Below, one piece after another: positions 1 through 7,709 of a DNA stretch of 59,964 bases. Source of the DNA: SFTH01 sp051878085 (lineage in GTDB: Bacteria > Bacillota > Clostridia > Christensenellales > Aristaeellaceae). How positions within the stretch are numbered: position 1 is the stretch's first letter; each line of letters opens with the position of its first letter. The stretch is taken from positions 1-59,964 of the forward strand of contig JBJEJN010000068.1 in the NCBI GenBank assembly GCA_051878085.1, read 5' to 3'. Position numbers and translations under genes: made by a program. Below the pieces are notes generated by a model. That model saw only the letters and a list, made by a program, of their open reading frames with translations, did no database searches and was not told where the DNA came from.

Positions 1-41
1 TCGATGACCTCGTAATCCTTCCATTCGGAGGCAATATACAT
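1..41 (-). CDS. Incomplete gene at left edge, function not assignable
   Basis: Only the first 13 codons are inside the window; the gene continues past its left edge. It starts at an ATG at 41-39 behind an AAAGGTG ribosome site and a well-formed promoter (67-95), and reads MYIASEWKDYEVI. The W-K-D-Y-E run recalls the N-terminus of a group of Clostridia class I SAM-dependent methyltransferases, but this is from memory and rests on too little sequence to assign a function. The start, ribosome site and promoter together make a real gene likely. Confidence 0.5.
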   Translation of the reverse strand, partial: MYIASEWKDYEVI

Positions 42-66
42 AGATACACACACCTTTCTAGTTTAG

Positions 67-95
67 ATTATAGCGCCTTTTCACGCCTGAATCAA
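67..95 (-). promoter_or_regulatory. Sigma-A type promoter of the left-edge gene
   Basis: On the minus strand TTGATT (95-90), a 17-base spacer and TATAAT (72-67) lie 26 bases before the ATG at 41. The -10 is perfect and the -35 has four of six consensus bases. Confidence 0.7.
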
Positions 96-114
96 CGGAT
101 TTCATATAAAATAC

Positions 115-158
115 GGCGAATCCCCCGCACGTTGCAAAGAACGCACGGGAGATTCGCC
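115..158 (-). terminator. Stem-loop terminator after the GNAT gene
   Basis: GGCGAATC at 115-122 pairs with GATTCGCC at 151-158, and the stem extends inward through CCCGCACGT/ACGCACGGG with small mismatches. A short T-rich stretch follows on the minus strand. It separates the GNAT operon end from the promoter at 67-95. Confidence 0.65.
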
Positions 159-234
159 TGCGCAAGCACTGCTCACCGCAGCTTGCTTTCGATATGGCCC
201 GCCCAGAAGAGACTGCGGACGATTTCACAATCTG

Positions 235-708
235 TCATTCCACATCCACCCTTGAGCGCACAAACACGAATTCCTGCACCGGGCTTCCGAATTCCTCCGT
301 AAGTTTGCCCTCGACGAAGCCCAGATGGCGGTAGAACGCCCGGGCAGCGCGTCCCTCCGGCACGCCCTCGCGGTAGGTGGTGACGGTCACGTCCCTGTCC
401 GAATCCAGAAAGGTGAACATGTGGCGCACCAGCTTCTTCGCAATGTGCCGTCTGCGGAATCCAGGATCCACCGCCAGGAAGCACAGCATGCTGTTTTCCC
501 TCGAAAACAGCAGCGCACCGACGATTTTCCCGTCGCACTTTGCACAGAGCGCGGCATTTCTTTCCATGAAGCCGAGCACCGTGCGCCGGTGCTCCGCAAG
601 GGCCTCTTGGGTTTCCAGTCCGGGGAAGGCCTCCTTCACCTGATCCACCAGTGCCATCCAGCGGTCAATGTCGCAGGGATGGGCGAGGGAAATGTCCACG
701 TCATGCAT
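235..708 (-). CDS. GNAT family N-acetyltransferase
   Basis: A 157-residue protein with a single GNAT fold, expected to move an acetyl group from acetyl-CoA to an amine on an unknown small molecule or protein. The central strand and acetyl-CoA loop are visible as LCFLAVDPGFRRRHIAKKL (about residues 74-92), where R-R-x-I-A stands in for the usual Q/R-x-x-G-x-G/A. The C-terminal ARAFYRHLGF is the typical alpha-4/beta-7 end. Its start overlaps the 3' end of the upstream alpha/beta hydrolase gene by 8 bases, so the two are probably translated together. Its stop overlaps an ATG of a 21-codon frame (238-173) that I do not call as a gene. Substrate unknown. Confidence 0.85.
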   Translation of the reverse strand: MHDVDISLAHPCDIDRWMALVDQVKEAFPGLETQEALAEHRRTVLGFMERNAALCAKCDGKIVGALLFSRENSMLCFLAVDPGFRRRHIAKKLVRHMFTFLDSDRDVTVTTYREGVPEGRAARAFYRHLGFVEGKLTEEFGSPVQEFVFVRSRVDVE

Positions 709-1600
709 CGCGCAGTTCCTCCGCTCCGGGAAACTGATGGCGGTTCCCCGGCTGGATTACCAGCTCCGCAGGGATTCCTGCCCTTTGCAGCAGGTCATAC
801 AATTGCTCCGCCATGGGCAGGCAGTCCTCGTCCTCTGAGCCGCAGCGGATTTTCAACGTGATCCCCTTCTGCCGAATGGCATCGATCAGCTCCCCGGCAT
901 GGTTTTCCAGCATGGGAAGCCACGGGCTCTGCAAAACCAGCGCATCGCAGCGCGCGGGGGAAAATGCGATTGCCCGCAGCAGCATGTCGCAGCCCGCAGA
1001 AAAGCCGCCGCAGACGATGCGCTCATAGCCTGCGCCCTGCATCCTTCCGATTGCGTCCGCCACGGGAACATAGGATTCCATGTCGTAGCTCCAACGGTAG
1101 GTGCCAAAGCCGTCCGGCTCGGCGCTCTGGATGGTCTCCAGCTGCCACGCGGGGTCGAGCAGCGGTTGCCAGTCCTCCCTTGCAACCTGCCCGTTCTGGG
1201 TATTTCCGTGCACGGCGAGGAACAATTGATCGGATTTCTTGCCTTCCCAGCTGAAAACCGCCCTTGATTCCGACGCAGCCTGCGCATAGCGCCCGTCGGA
1301 GAGAGCCTTCAGCGCATGGAACGTGGGATTGTCGCTCAGAGATGCGAGGTCGTCGTCCTCCAGCACCTCCGGGCGGTACCACCAGCCGTTTTCGCGGATG
1401 GCCAGATTCAGCCAATCCAGCGCGCGCGCAGGTTGACCGTCTCCGCCCGCCAGACAGGCGAGAAAGTACAGCGTCTGGGGGCCGAAGTCTCCGGGGTTTT
1501 GCTCGTATTTCTCCAGCAGGAAGCGGTAGGCAGCGGCATAGCCCTCCTCCGCGATGGACAGGGTTTCCTCCAGAATGTCATTCTCTCTTCTCAAATTCAA
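701..1600 (-). CDS. Alpha/beta hydrolase with helical N-terminal region
   Basis: The first 110 residues look helical and TPR-like (repeated A-Y-R-F-L-L-E-K-Y and A-R-A-L-D-W-L patterns). The C-terminal part is an alpha/beta hydrolase with the nucleophile elbow G-F-S-A-G and a late histidine in GNRHQFPG. A serine esterase or peptidase-like role in the cytoplasm is likely; the substrate is unknown and no signal peptide is seen. I place the start at a TTG at 1600, because AGGAG sits seven bases before it and the protein then begins LNLRRENDILEETL. An ATG 60 bases further upstream is in frame but has no ribosome site and overlaps the preceding gene. The gene is the third of a minus-strand run ending with the GNAT gene. 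Confidence 0.75.
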   Translation of the reverse strand: MNLRRENDILEETLSIAEEGYAAAYRFLLEKYEQNPGDFGPQTLYFLACLAGGDGQPARALDWLNLAIRENGWWYRPEVLEDDDLASLSDNPTFHALKALSDGRYAQAASESRAVFSWEGKKSDQLFLAVHGNTQNGQVAREDWQPLLDPAWQLETIQSAEPDGFGTYRWSYDMESYVPVADAIGRMQGAGYERIVCGGFSAGCDMLLRAIAFSPARCDALVLQSPWLPMLENHAGELIDAIRQKGITLKIRCGSEDEDCLPMAEQLYDLLQRAGIPAELVIQPGNRHQFPGAEELRDA

Positions 1601-1649
1601 TGCGTATCTCCTCTTCTTGGTCGTTCTGTCTGCAAGCCGGAACGCATTG

Positions 1650-2285
1650 TCAATCGACAAACACTTCGATATGACTGATTGTCTTCTTCAGGTCAACATT
1701 TTCCGCGCCAAAGAAGGAACCTTTATACCAAACGATAAAGCGATTGTCGTTGTTCACGATGCAGCACGGCGGTAACTGGCATGCGCCGCCCCTGGCATAG
1801 ACCGCCTTCGACGCATGGGATATTCCATAATAATCCAGCGCTTCCAGCATCTTTGACCACGATGCGTGCCCCTTTCCCATCAGGGCAACCACATCGGACA
1901 AGGGCACATCGGCAAGCATTGCGACGCAGCTATGCCCGCAGAATCCATTCTGGATCGGAATCGCTTCAATACCGTCAATCCTGCGTATGGGATGTTCCTT
2001 GGAATACGGGCTGTCATGATTGATCCTTGACAGCGCTTCAACCGGTTCCATTCCAACTTCATATTCTTCCCTGGAGGCAAGCTCTGACAGTATTTTTTTC
2101 GGTATCGGGATGAAGTAATGCCCATTCCCCTTGGGAATCAACTTGCATTCGAAGGAAAGGCCGGAGATGGACACCCTGCACGGAATGTTCCCCTTCTGCC
2201 CCGTCTCTTCCCACACATTGAATGGAATTCGGACAAATGCGCGGCTTCCCTCAAGAAACAGGCCCGCGCGGAATTGATAGATCAT
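1650..2285 (-). CDS. DUF1905 domain fused to C39-peptidase-like domain
   Basis: 211 residues in two parts. The first 75 match the DUF1905 pattern of a small beta-barrel (FVRIPFNVWEETGQKGNIPC ... IPIPKKI). The second part, from about residue 100, resembles papain-like C39 peptidases: an N-G-F-C-G-H-S-C segment gives a candidate catalytic cysteine, and D-V-V-A-L-M-G-K-G-H follows in the position where such domains count bacteriocin or ubiquitin-like leaders. A histidine in ISHIEVFVD near the C-terminus could complete a catalytic pair. The start chosen is the ATG at 2285, which begins exactly where DUF1905 domains begin; another ATG 36 bases upstream is possible. Activity has to be regarded as unproven: the domain could be a non-catalytic relative. 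Confidence 0.65.
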   Translation of the reverse strand: MIYQFRAGLFLEGSRAFVRIPFNVWEETGQKGNIPCRVSISGLSFECKLIPKGNGHYFIPIPKKILSELASREEYEVGMEPVEALSRINHDSPYSKEHPIRRIDGIEAIPIQNGFCGHSCVAMLADVPLSDVVALMGKGHASWSKMLEALDYYGISHASKAVYARGGACQLPPCCIVNNDNRFIVWYKGSFFGAENVDLKKTISHIEVFVD

Positions 2286-2343
2286 CCAATAACCCACCCT
2301 ACATAATTCTTCTGGAACCATTCTTCGCAGCTTCGGGCCTTCC

Positions 2344-2832
2344 TTACATCATTTCGTCGAGCCTGCCCACCGTGCAGCCCTTCTTCGCGTAGTAGTCCAG
2401 CATCTCGTCGAGCTTCTTCAGATCGTAGCTGGTGATGCAGTCGGACAGCACGTGCACGGTGTAGCCGGATTTGACCATGTTGTAGCAGGTGGACTTGACG
2501 CAGGCGGTGGCGTCGGCCCCGACGACGTAGAACTCCGTAATGCCCTGGGCCTGGATGAAGGCGGCGAAGTCCTCGCTGGTCAGGGCGTTGCTCTTGGTCT
2601 TGGTGAAGATGCTTTCGGAGACGAGCTTCAGCTCCGGCACGAGCTCCGCGCCCCGGGTGTCGGGCTTGAAGGTTCGGGTCCCGGCGGACAGGTTGTGGTG
2701 GCGGATGTAGACGACCTCCATGCCCTGCTGAACCGCCCAATCGATGGCCCGGTTGACCGTCTCGATGATGCCTTTATAGTTCTTTGTGATGTCGTTCTGA
2801 AGGTCGATCACGACCAGCGCGCGCTTGTTCAT
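2344..2832 (-). CDS. Isochorismatase-like cysteine hydrolase
   Basis: A 162-residue member of the isochorismatase/nicotinamidase superfamily. The catalytic triad is recognisable: Asp in VVIDLQND (about residue 10), Lys in FTKTKSNAL (about residue 80) and Cys in GADATACVKST (about residue 110). Family members cleave amides or enol ethers; the sequence does not tell which. The ATG at 2832 follows GAGGTGG by seven to eight bases; a GTG 12 bases upstream is less likely. The gene starts 14 bases after the end of the thymidine kinase fusion gene, so the two are likely cotranscribed. Nicotinamidase is one possibility, but the metal-site histidines of PncA are not evident. Confidence 0.85.
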   Translation of the reverse strand: MNKRALVVIDLQNDITKNYKGIIETVNRAIDWAVQQGMEVVYIRHHNLSAGTRTFKPDTRGAELVPELKLVSESIFTKTKSNALTSEDFAAFIQAQGITEFYVVGADATACVKSTCYNMVKSGYTVHVLSDCITSYDLKKLDEMLDYYAKKGCTVGRLDEMM

Positions 2833-2845
2833 CGCTTTTCCCACC

Positions 2846-3838
2846 TCACAGCATGAGCTCCAGCACCTGCATGTCCTGAAGATCCTCCTCGTCGAACTGC
2901 ACTCCGGCGTAGCCCTCGTCCAGGAAGAAGCCCTCGCGGGTGAAGCTGTATTTAAATCCGAAGCGCTCGTAGAAGGGCATCAGCTCCTTCGAGGTGCCCA
3001 CCAGCATGCGCTGGCAGCGGGGCTGGTACAGGCGGATCAGGTGGTTGACCAGCTTGCTGGCGTAGCCCTGACCCCGCAGGCCCGGCGCGGTGGCGAGGTT
3101 GTACAGCTCGCACACCTGCTCATCCACCTGGCCCACCACCGCCACAGATGCGGCCTGACCGTTGATCATCAGCACGTACATTTCGCTCTTTTCCAGGTAT
3201 TTGTCGATCATTTTCTCGCTGGGATCGGCCTCCAGCAGCAGCGGCAGGTAGGCCTTCTTGCCCGCAGAGATCTTGCGCACCTCCAGCGGGGCCAGTTCGC
3301 CCGTCTTCCAGTGCCTGCGGCACAGCGCCACGTAGCTCTCGTTGCCGCCCAGCACGATCTGTTCGCCCTCGCGCGCCACCTTGCCGTCCACCACGCGGGC
3401 GTTGCAGGTGGCCTTGCGGCCGCACCAGCACACCGTCTTGATCTCCTCGATGGTGTCCGCCCAGGCCATCAGCCAGGTGCTTCCCTCAAAAAGCTCGCCC
3501 CGGAAGTCCGCGCGCAGGCCGTAGCAGATCACCGGAATGTTCATTTCATCCACAATCTGCACCAGCTGCGCCACCTGCTCCTTCTTCAGGAACTGGGCCT
3601 CGTCCACGATGATGCAGTTGTAGGCGGAGAGATCCACATTTTCCAGCTCCTCCATGTAGATGCAGGGCGCGCTCAGGCCGCTGCGGGAGCCCACGATGCG
3701 CTCACCGTCGCGATTGTCCAGCCGGGGCTTCACCATCAGCGCGTTCTGACCGCGCTCGTGGTAGTTGTACTGCACCATGATGGCGTTCGCCGTCTTGGAG
3801 GAACCCATCGCGCCGTAGCGGAAGTAGAGCTTTGCCAT
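2846..3838 (-). CDS. tdk: Thymidine kinase fused to a GNAT domain
   Basis: 330 residues. Residues 1-190 are a type II thymidine kinase, which phosphorylates thymidine to dTMP with ATP. It has the P-loop GAMGSSKT (about 8-15), the DEAQF segment that holds the catalytic base, and the structural zinc site as C-W-C-G plus C-R-R-H. Residues 200-330 are a GNAT acetyltransferase with LATAPGLRGQGYASKL as acetyl-CoA loop and MPFYERFGF near the end. The start is the ATG at 3838 behind AAAGGAG; further upstream codons in the frame are not protein-like. The kinase half looks complete, so the GNAT domain is an addition and not a replacement. What it acetylates is unknown. I do not know this fusion from characterised proteins. 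Confidence 0.9.
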   Translation of the reverse strand: MAKLYFRYGAMGSSKTANAIMVQYNYHERGQNALMVKPRLDNRDGERIVGSRSGLSAPCIYMEELENVDLSAYNCIIVDEAQFLKKEQVAQLVQIVDEMNIPVICYGLRADFRGELFEGSTWLMAWADTIEEIKTVCWCGRKATCNARVVDGKVAREGEQIVLGGNESYVALCRRHWKTGELAPLEVRKISAGKKAYLPLLLEADPSEKMIDKYLEKSEMYVLMINGQAASVAVVGQVDEQVCELYNLATAPGLRGQGYASKLVNHLIRLYQPRCQRMLVGTSKELMPFYERFGFKYSFTREGFFLDEGYAGVQFDEEDLQDMQVLELML

Positions 3839-3918
3839 GTCAAATGTACTCCTTTTGCGAAAATACCTAACATATTCGCTGCACGGGGGGAAACTTCCTG
3901 CCGAACGCGGCGTTAATC

Positions 3919-3947
3919 TTGCCATGGAGCTGGATTTCGGGTAAAAT
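3919..3947 (+). promoter_or_regulatory. Promoter of tmcAL
   Basis: TTGCCA (3919-3924), 17 bases, TAAAAT (3942-3947), 23 bases before the tmcAL ATG. It lies in the 132-base space between the divergent kinase fusion and tmcAL genes. Confidence 0.65.
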
Positions 3948-3970
3948 GGGTGCAGCAAGGGGGGATTTCC

Positions 3971-5140
3971 ATGAAAATCGCGGGCGTCATCGCCGAATAC
4001 AATCCCTTTCACAATGGACACGCCCACCACCTGAAGGAGACCCGGCGCAGGGGAAACTGCGATTTTGTCGTGGTTTGCATGGACGGCGGCTTCACCCAGC
4101 GCGGGGAGCCGGCCTGCATGGACAAGTGGGCCCGGGCGCGGATTGCGCTGAAATGCGGGGCGGACGCGGTGTTCGAGCTGCCCGCGCTGTGGGCCTTGCA
4201 GCCGGCGGACGGCTTCGCCCGGGGCGGCGTGGCGGTGCTGGGGGGCCTGGGCTGCGACGTGCTCTCCTTCGGAAGCGAGGAAACCGACATAAATCTACTG
4301 AAAACCCTTGCGGAAGTGGGAGAAAATGAGCCGCCGGAGCTGCGCGAGGCGCTGCGCAAGGGGCTGGAGGAGGGCAAATCCCACGCCCGGGCGCGGGGCG
4401 AGGCGCTGTCCAAGCTGCTGGGCGTGGACGCGGAGAGGCTGAATTCGCCGAATCTGATCCTTGCGGCGCAGTATTTGCGGGAAATTGGGGCACAAAATCT
4501 GAAAATGGAAGCCCTTCCGGTCGCGCGCATTGGAAATTATCACGATGAAAGCCTGAGTGCGTTCGCCTCGGCCACGGCCATCCGTGTCGCAATATCTGAT
4601 GGGAAAATGGACGAAGCACTGATTTGTGTGCCGGAGCCTGCCCGGTTGGAGCTGCGCTGTGCGGGGCATATGCACCCCATGGACGACCTGCTTTTGCACA
4701 CATTGCGGGGCATGTCGCCGGAGGAAATCGCGGAAATCCCCGGCGTGGGCGAGGGCCTGGAGCAGCGGATCGCGCGCTGCGCGGCGGAGGCTTCGGGCCG
4801 CGAGGAGCTGCTGGAAATGCTGAAATGCAAGCGCTACACCCGCGCCAGATTGAGCCGCATCTGCGCCTGCGCGCTGCTGAAGCTCACGAAATCCATGGTG
4901 GAAAGCCATGCAATGCCCGGATATGCCCGGCTGATCGGCATGCGGGAGGACGCGCGGCCGCTGCTGCGGGAGCTGAAGGCGCGATCACAACTGCCCATCG
5001 TCTCCGACGCGACGCAGCTGCGGGGCGATCCCATATTTGATCTGGAGCGCCGCGCCACCGACCTGCGCGCGCTGCTGTGCGACGAACCCGCCGAGAGATG
5101 TGCGGGGCAGGAGTTCACCCGGAAGTTCGTGCGGATTTAG
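3971..5140 (+). CDS. tmcAL: tRNA(Met) cytidine acetate ligase
   Basis: 389 residues, the usual length for TmcAL. The enzyme activates acetate with ATP and acetylates the wobble cytidine (ac4C34) of elongator tRNA-Met, keeping AUG and AUA apart. The N-terminal nucleotidyltransferase core shows AEYNPFHNGHAHHL with the H-N-G-H motif, followed by GGFTQRGEPACMDKWARARIAL, which is strongly diagnostic of this family. A helical C-terminal region binds tRNA. The ATG at 3971 follows AAGGGGGG by seven bases, and an ATG 21 bases earlier is not supported. The gene has its own promoter and stands alone, divergent from the thymidine kinase fusion. Confidence 0.93.
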   Translation: MKIAGVIAEYNPFHNGHAHHLKETRRRGNCDFVVVCMDGGFTQRGEPACMDKWARARIALKCGADAVFELPALWALQPADGFARGGVAVLGGLGCDVLSFGSEETDINLLKTLAEVGENEPPELREALRKGLEEGKSHARARGEALSKLLGVDAERLNSPNLILAAQYLREIGAQNLKMEALPVARIGNYHDESLSAFASATAIRVAISDGKMDEALICVPEPARLELRCAGHMHPMDDLLLHTLRGMSPEEIAEIPGVGEGLEQRIARCAAEASGREELLEMLKCKRYTRARLSRICACALLKLTKSMVESHAMPGYARLIGMREDARPLLRELKARSQLPIVSDATQLRGDPIFDLERRATDLRALLCDEPAERCAGQEFTRKFVRI

Positions 5141-5225
5141 GCGCTTTTCATCGTGATACGAAGCGGAGATTCGCCTGCAAAGCGGTGGATTTTTCGCAGA
5201 AATTTTGGAGAAATGGGTGAGAAAT

Positions 5226-5256
5226 ATCCCGGCCGTTGCGAGAAAAACGGCCGGGA
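5226..5256. terminator. Bidirectional terminator between tmcAL and membrane unit
   Basis: ATCCCGGCCGTT at 5226-5237 pairs with AACGGCCGGGAT at 5245-5256 around a short loop. It lies between two convergent genes and can serve both. Confidence 0.8.
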
Positions 5257-5293
5257 TTTCTATGGGATGGGGATTGTGCGGATTTCCCCGCCC

Positions 5294-5803
5294 TCACTTC
5301 TTTTTCACGCGCTGGGTGAGCGCGGCCTTCAGCTCGTCGTCGGCCTGGATCAGCGCCATGCGCGTACCGGCGGAGTTCTTGTACACCAGCGCGGTGCGCG
5401 CAAGCTTGCAGGAGGGATGGGTGGCCCGGGTGCAGCGGAGCTTGCCGTAGCGCTTCTGCGCGTCCTCGGGCGCGCCCACGAACAGCAGCTGGTTCAGGTA
5501 GATATCCTCGATGTGGCGCTCGCGCTTGCCGTAGAAGCGGCTCATGCGCAGCAGATCCTCGGTCAGCGTGTAGCTGATGCGGGCAACGTACACCCGCAGC
5601 ACCTGCAGGGCGATGAAGCCGCCGATGACCCAGAAGGCGATGAGTCCGGCGAGGCCGCCCGCGCGCTCGGAGATGCGGGAGAACCACGCGCCGAACAGGT
5701 CGATGGCGAGGTAGTTGACCAGGAACAGGATCGCCATCAGGCAGACGATCAGCAGGATGCCCTGCAGGGGATTGAGCTTCTTGTGTCCGATGCTTTGCTT
5801 CAT
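5294..5803 (-). CDS. Small membrane protein, second gene of a two-gene unit
   Basis: 169 residues. Two membrane helices are clear: GILLIVCLMAILFLVNYLAI (about 15-35) and AGLIAFWVIGGFIALQVLRV (about 52-72). The remaining 95 residues are soluble, mixed in composition and rich in basic residues, ending in KKK. The layout of a helical pair followed by a compact strand-forming region resembles bacterial PH-like membrane proteins, but no family motif is certain. Its ATG begins one base after the stop of the preceding gene, so the two are surely cotranscribed and possibly work together at the membrane. Function not recognised. Confidence 0.7.
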   Translation of the reverse strand: MKQSIGHKKLNPLQGILLIVCLMAILFLVNYLAIDLFGAWFSRISERAGGLAGLIAFWVIGGFIALQVLRVYVARISYTLTEDLLRMSRFYGKRERHIEDIYLNQLLFVGAPEDAQKRYGKLRCTRATHPSCKLARTALVYKNSAGTRMALIQADDELKAALTQRVKKK

Positions 5804-5804
5804 T

Positions 5805-6401
5805 TCAGTTCACTCCTGACGTAAGGTTTTGCAGGGCGGCAAGCGCGGCGGCGGGATTGTCCGCGCCTGCGGAGACGAAGAGGCAGACCTCCCCCTCCGC
5901 ATCCGAAAAGACCGCGCCCGCGTCGATCCGCACGGCGCAGGCTTCGCCCGTCTCGGGGTCAAAGGCAGGTTCTCCGTCGGGCAGGTTCTCCGTATCCAGC
6001 GCCGCGCAGTAGCCCCGCGCCGCCATGACCTCGTAGCTCACCGCGTCGGCGATGTAGAGATCCGCGCCGCCGGAGATGAAGCGCGTCGTCAGCAGGATGT
6101 TGGAGCCCGCGTCGCTTTCGCCAAGGTATTGCAGCGGCTCGATCTCCACCGCCCGCACCTCCGGCTCCGCAGCCTGGGCGGCGGTCAGCAGCCGAGCCTC
6201 CAGCCGTTCCAGCTCCGCTTCCGGCGCGTCCACGTTCACCAGCATCACGCGCAGCAGCGCGCGCTCCGGCGTGCGGGGGCGTGTGACGGTGAAGATCAGG
6301 TTGTTCAGAAAGCACAGGAGCACCGCACCGATCAGGTAGATGTACCATCGCTTGCGCAGGTGCTCCCGGATGCGGTTCGGGCTGAGTCCGGTTTCGGGCA
6401 T
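5805..6401 (-). CDS. Membrane-anchored extracytoplasmic protein
   Basis: 198 residues: a short basic cytoplasmic start (RIREHLRKRW), one membrane helix (YIYLIGAVLLCFLNNLIFTV, about 19-38), and an acidic extracytoplasmic domain. The domain contains ILLTTRFISGGADLYIADA and later acidic stretches, a pattern that loosely recalls a periplasmic binding-type fold anchored by an N-terminal helix. Clostridia often carry such a gene next to a small two-helix protein, as here. The promoter at 6431-6459 starts the unit. No enzymatic motif is visible and the function is unknown. Confidence 0.7.
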   Translation of the reverse strand: MPETGLSPNRIREHLRKRWYIYLIGAVLLCFLNNLIFTVTRPRTPERALLRVMLVNVDAPEAELERLEARLLTAAQAAEPEVRAVEIEPLQYLGESDAGSNILLTTRFISGGADLYIADAVSYEVMAARGYCAALDTENLPDGEPAFDPETGEACAVRIDAGAVFSDAEGEVCLFVSAGADNPAAALAALQNLTSGVN

Positions 6402-6430
6402 GGCGCGCCTCCGTGGAAGGGTTTTCTATC

Positions 6431-6459
6431 ATTATAGACCGAAATTGCGGCGAAGGCAA
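6431..6459 (-). promoter_or_regulatory. Promoter of the two-gene membrane unit
   Basis: On the minus strand TTGCCT (6459-6454), 17 bases, TATAAT (6436-6431), 30 bases before the ATG at 6401. It stands back to back with the promoter at 6484-6512. Confidence 0.7.
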
Positions 6460-6483
6460 GGCGCGCAGAAAAGTTCTTTGCGC

Positions 6484-6512
6484 TTGACAGAGAAGGGTTT
6501 GCGGTTTATCAT
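6484..6512 (+). promoter_or_regulatory. Promoter of the YhaM-like gene
   Basis: TTGACA (6484-6489), 17 bases, TATCAT (6507-6512). The -35 is perfect. It lies 54 bases before the ATG at 6567. Confidence 0.75.
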
Positions 6513-6566
6513 GTATGGAGGATTTTTCAGGCCGGGCAAACCGGCCCCGAACGAGGAGGATACGAC

Positions 6567-7532
6567 ATGAAACAGCAGCCTCAGCTTGCGGCCATGATCA
6601 AGGGCCAGGTGTTCGACGGCTTTCTGCTGACCCGCAGCGCGGCGCAGAAGACCAGCTCCAACGGCAGCAAGTATCTGGATATGACGCTGTGCGATATTTC
6701 CACGGAAGTGAACGCGAAGATGTGGGACGGCCTGACCCCGCCGCCGGCAGTGGCCACGGTGCTGCGGGTGCGCGGCATGATGCTGGAGTACAACGGCCGG
6801 CCCCAGCTGCGCGTGGACAAGATGCGCCCGGCCACCGAGGCCGACGATTACGACATGCAGCTGCTCGCCCCCTGCGCGCCGGACTCCCCGGAGCAGATGC
6901 GGGGCGAGATCGACGCGCGCATCGCGCAGATGGCCGATCCCCAGCTTCAGGCGCTGGTTGCGCGGCGGCTGGAGGCGTGCGGCGATAAGCTGCGCTACTA
7001 TCCGGCGGCGTCCAAGCTGCACCACGCGGAGCGCAGCGGCCTTCTGCACCACACCAGCACCATGCTGCGCATGGCGGCGCACGTCTGCGAGGTCTATCCC
7101 CAGCTGGACGCGGATCTGCTGGCGGCGGGCGTGATCCTGCACGATCTGTGCAAGATCGACGAGATGTCCTCCGACGAGATCGGCATGGTGTCCGACTACA
7201 CCGCCGAGGGCCTGCTGATCGGCCATCTGGTGGCGGGCGTGGCGGAGATCGACCGTCTGGGCAAGGAGCTGGGCGTAAGGGCGGAGCTTCTGATGATGCT
7301 GGAGCACATGATCCTCTCCCACCACGACCTGCCGGAGTACGGCAGCCCCAAGCCGCCGATGTTCCCGGAGGCCGAGGTGCTGCACGTGCTGGACCTGCTG
7401 GACGCGCGCATGTTCGAGATGACCCGCGCCTTGAAGAACGCCCAGCCCGGCGGCTTCACCGAGCGCATCTGGTCGCTGGAGCGCAGGCTGTACCGCCGCA
7501 AGGAGACGCCGGTAAAGGACAATCAGGAATAA
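6567..7532 (+). CDS. YhaM-like 3'-5' exoribonuclease (OB fold plus HD domain)
   Basis: 321 residues, matching YhaM/CBF1 in length and domain order. Residues 10-95 form an OB fold for single-stranded nucleic acid (GQVFDGFLLTRSAAQKTSSN ... MKMWDG-like core). Residues 130-300 are an HD phosphohydrolase domain with a first histidine in ERSGLLHHTSTML and the H-D pair in GVILHDLCKIDE, then further histidines in LEHMILSHHDLPEYGS. These coordinate two metal ions. The family trims RNA and DNA 3' ends in Gram-positive bacteria. The ATG follows AGGAGG by eight bases. It is a single-gene unit with its own promoter and terminator. Confidence 0.88.
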   Translation: MKQQPQLAAMIKGQVFDGFLLTRSAAQKTSSNGSKYLDMTLCDISTEVNAKMWDGLTPPPAVATVLRVRGMMLEYNGRPQLRVDKMRPATEADDYDMQLLAPCAPDSPEQMRGEIDARIAQMADPQLQALVARRLEACGDKLRYYPAASKLHHAERSGLLHHTSTMLRMAAHVCEVYPQLDADLLAAGVILHDLCKIDEMSSDEIGMVSDYTAEGLLIGHLVAGVAEIDRLGKELGVRAELLMMLEHMILSHHDLPEYGSPKPPMFPEAEVLHVLDLLDARMFEMTRALKNAQPGGFTERIWSLERRLYRRKETPVKDNQE

Positions 7533-7537
7533 GACAG

Positions 7538-7573
7538 AAGGGCCGGAGGTGCGATTGAAACCCTCCGGCCCTT
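7538..7573 (+). terminator. Terminator of the YhaM-like gene
   Basis: AAGGGCCGGAGG at 7538-7549 is perfectly complementary to CCTCCGGCCCTT at 7562-7573, with a 12-base loop, starting six bases after the stop codon. Confidence 0.85.
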
Positions 7574-7617
7574 CGATCTCCAGATGTGCCAAATCTGCGG
7601 TTTCGCTGTGTTTTCAC

Positions 7618-7646
7618 TTGCCAAATCGTTAATTTTGATGTACACT
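7618..7646 (+). promoter_or_regulatory. Promoter of the ferritin-like gene
   Basis: TTGCCA (7618-7623), 17 bases, TACACT (7641-7646), 64 bases before the start codon. Confidence 0.55.
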
Positions 7647-7709
7647 TAAATGGGAATTCATAGAAACTCAAATTTTGCCGCCGGGCGTTTCCGGCGGGAG
7701 GAGCGCGCC

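Noticed and set aside
173..238. 21-codon frame overlapping the GNAT stop codon (ATGA)
   Set aside because: The overlap is suggestive and the start M-T-D-C-E-I-V-R is faintly like some sigma-factor-type proteins, but at this length without a partner it cannot be supported; it could be a remnant.
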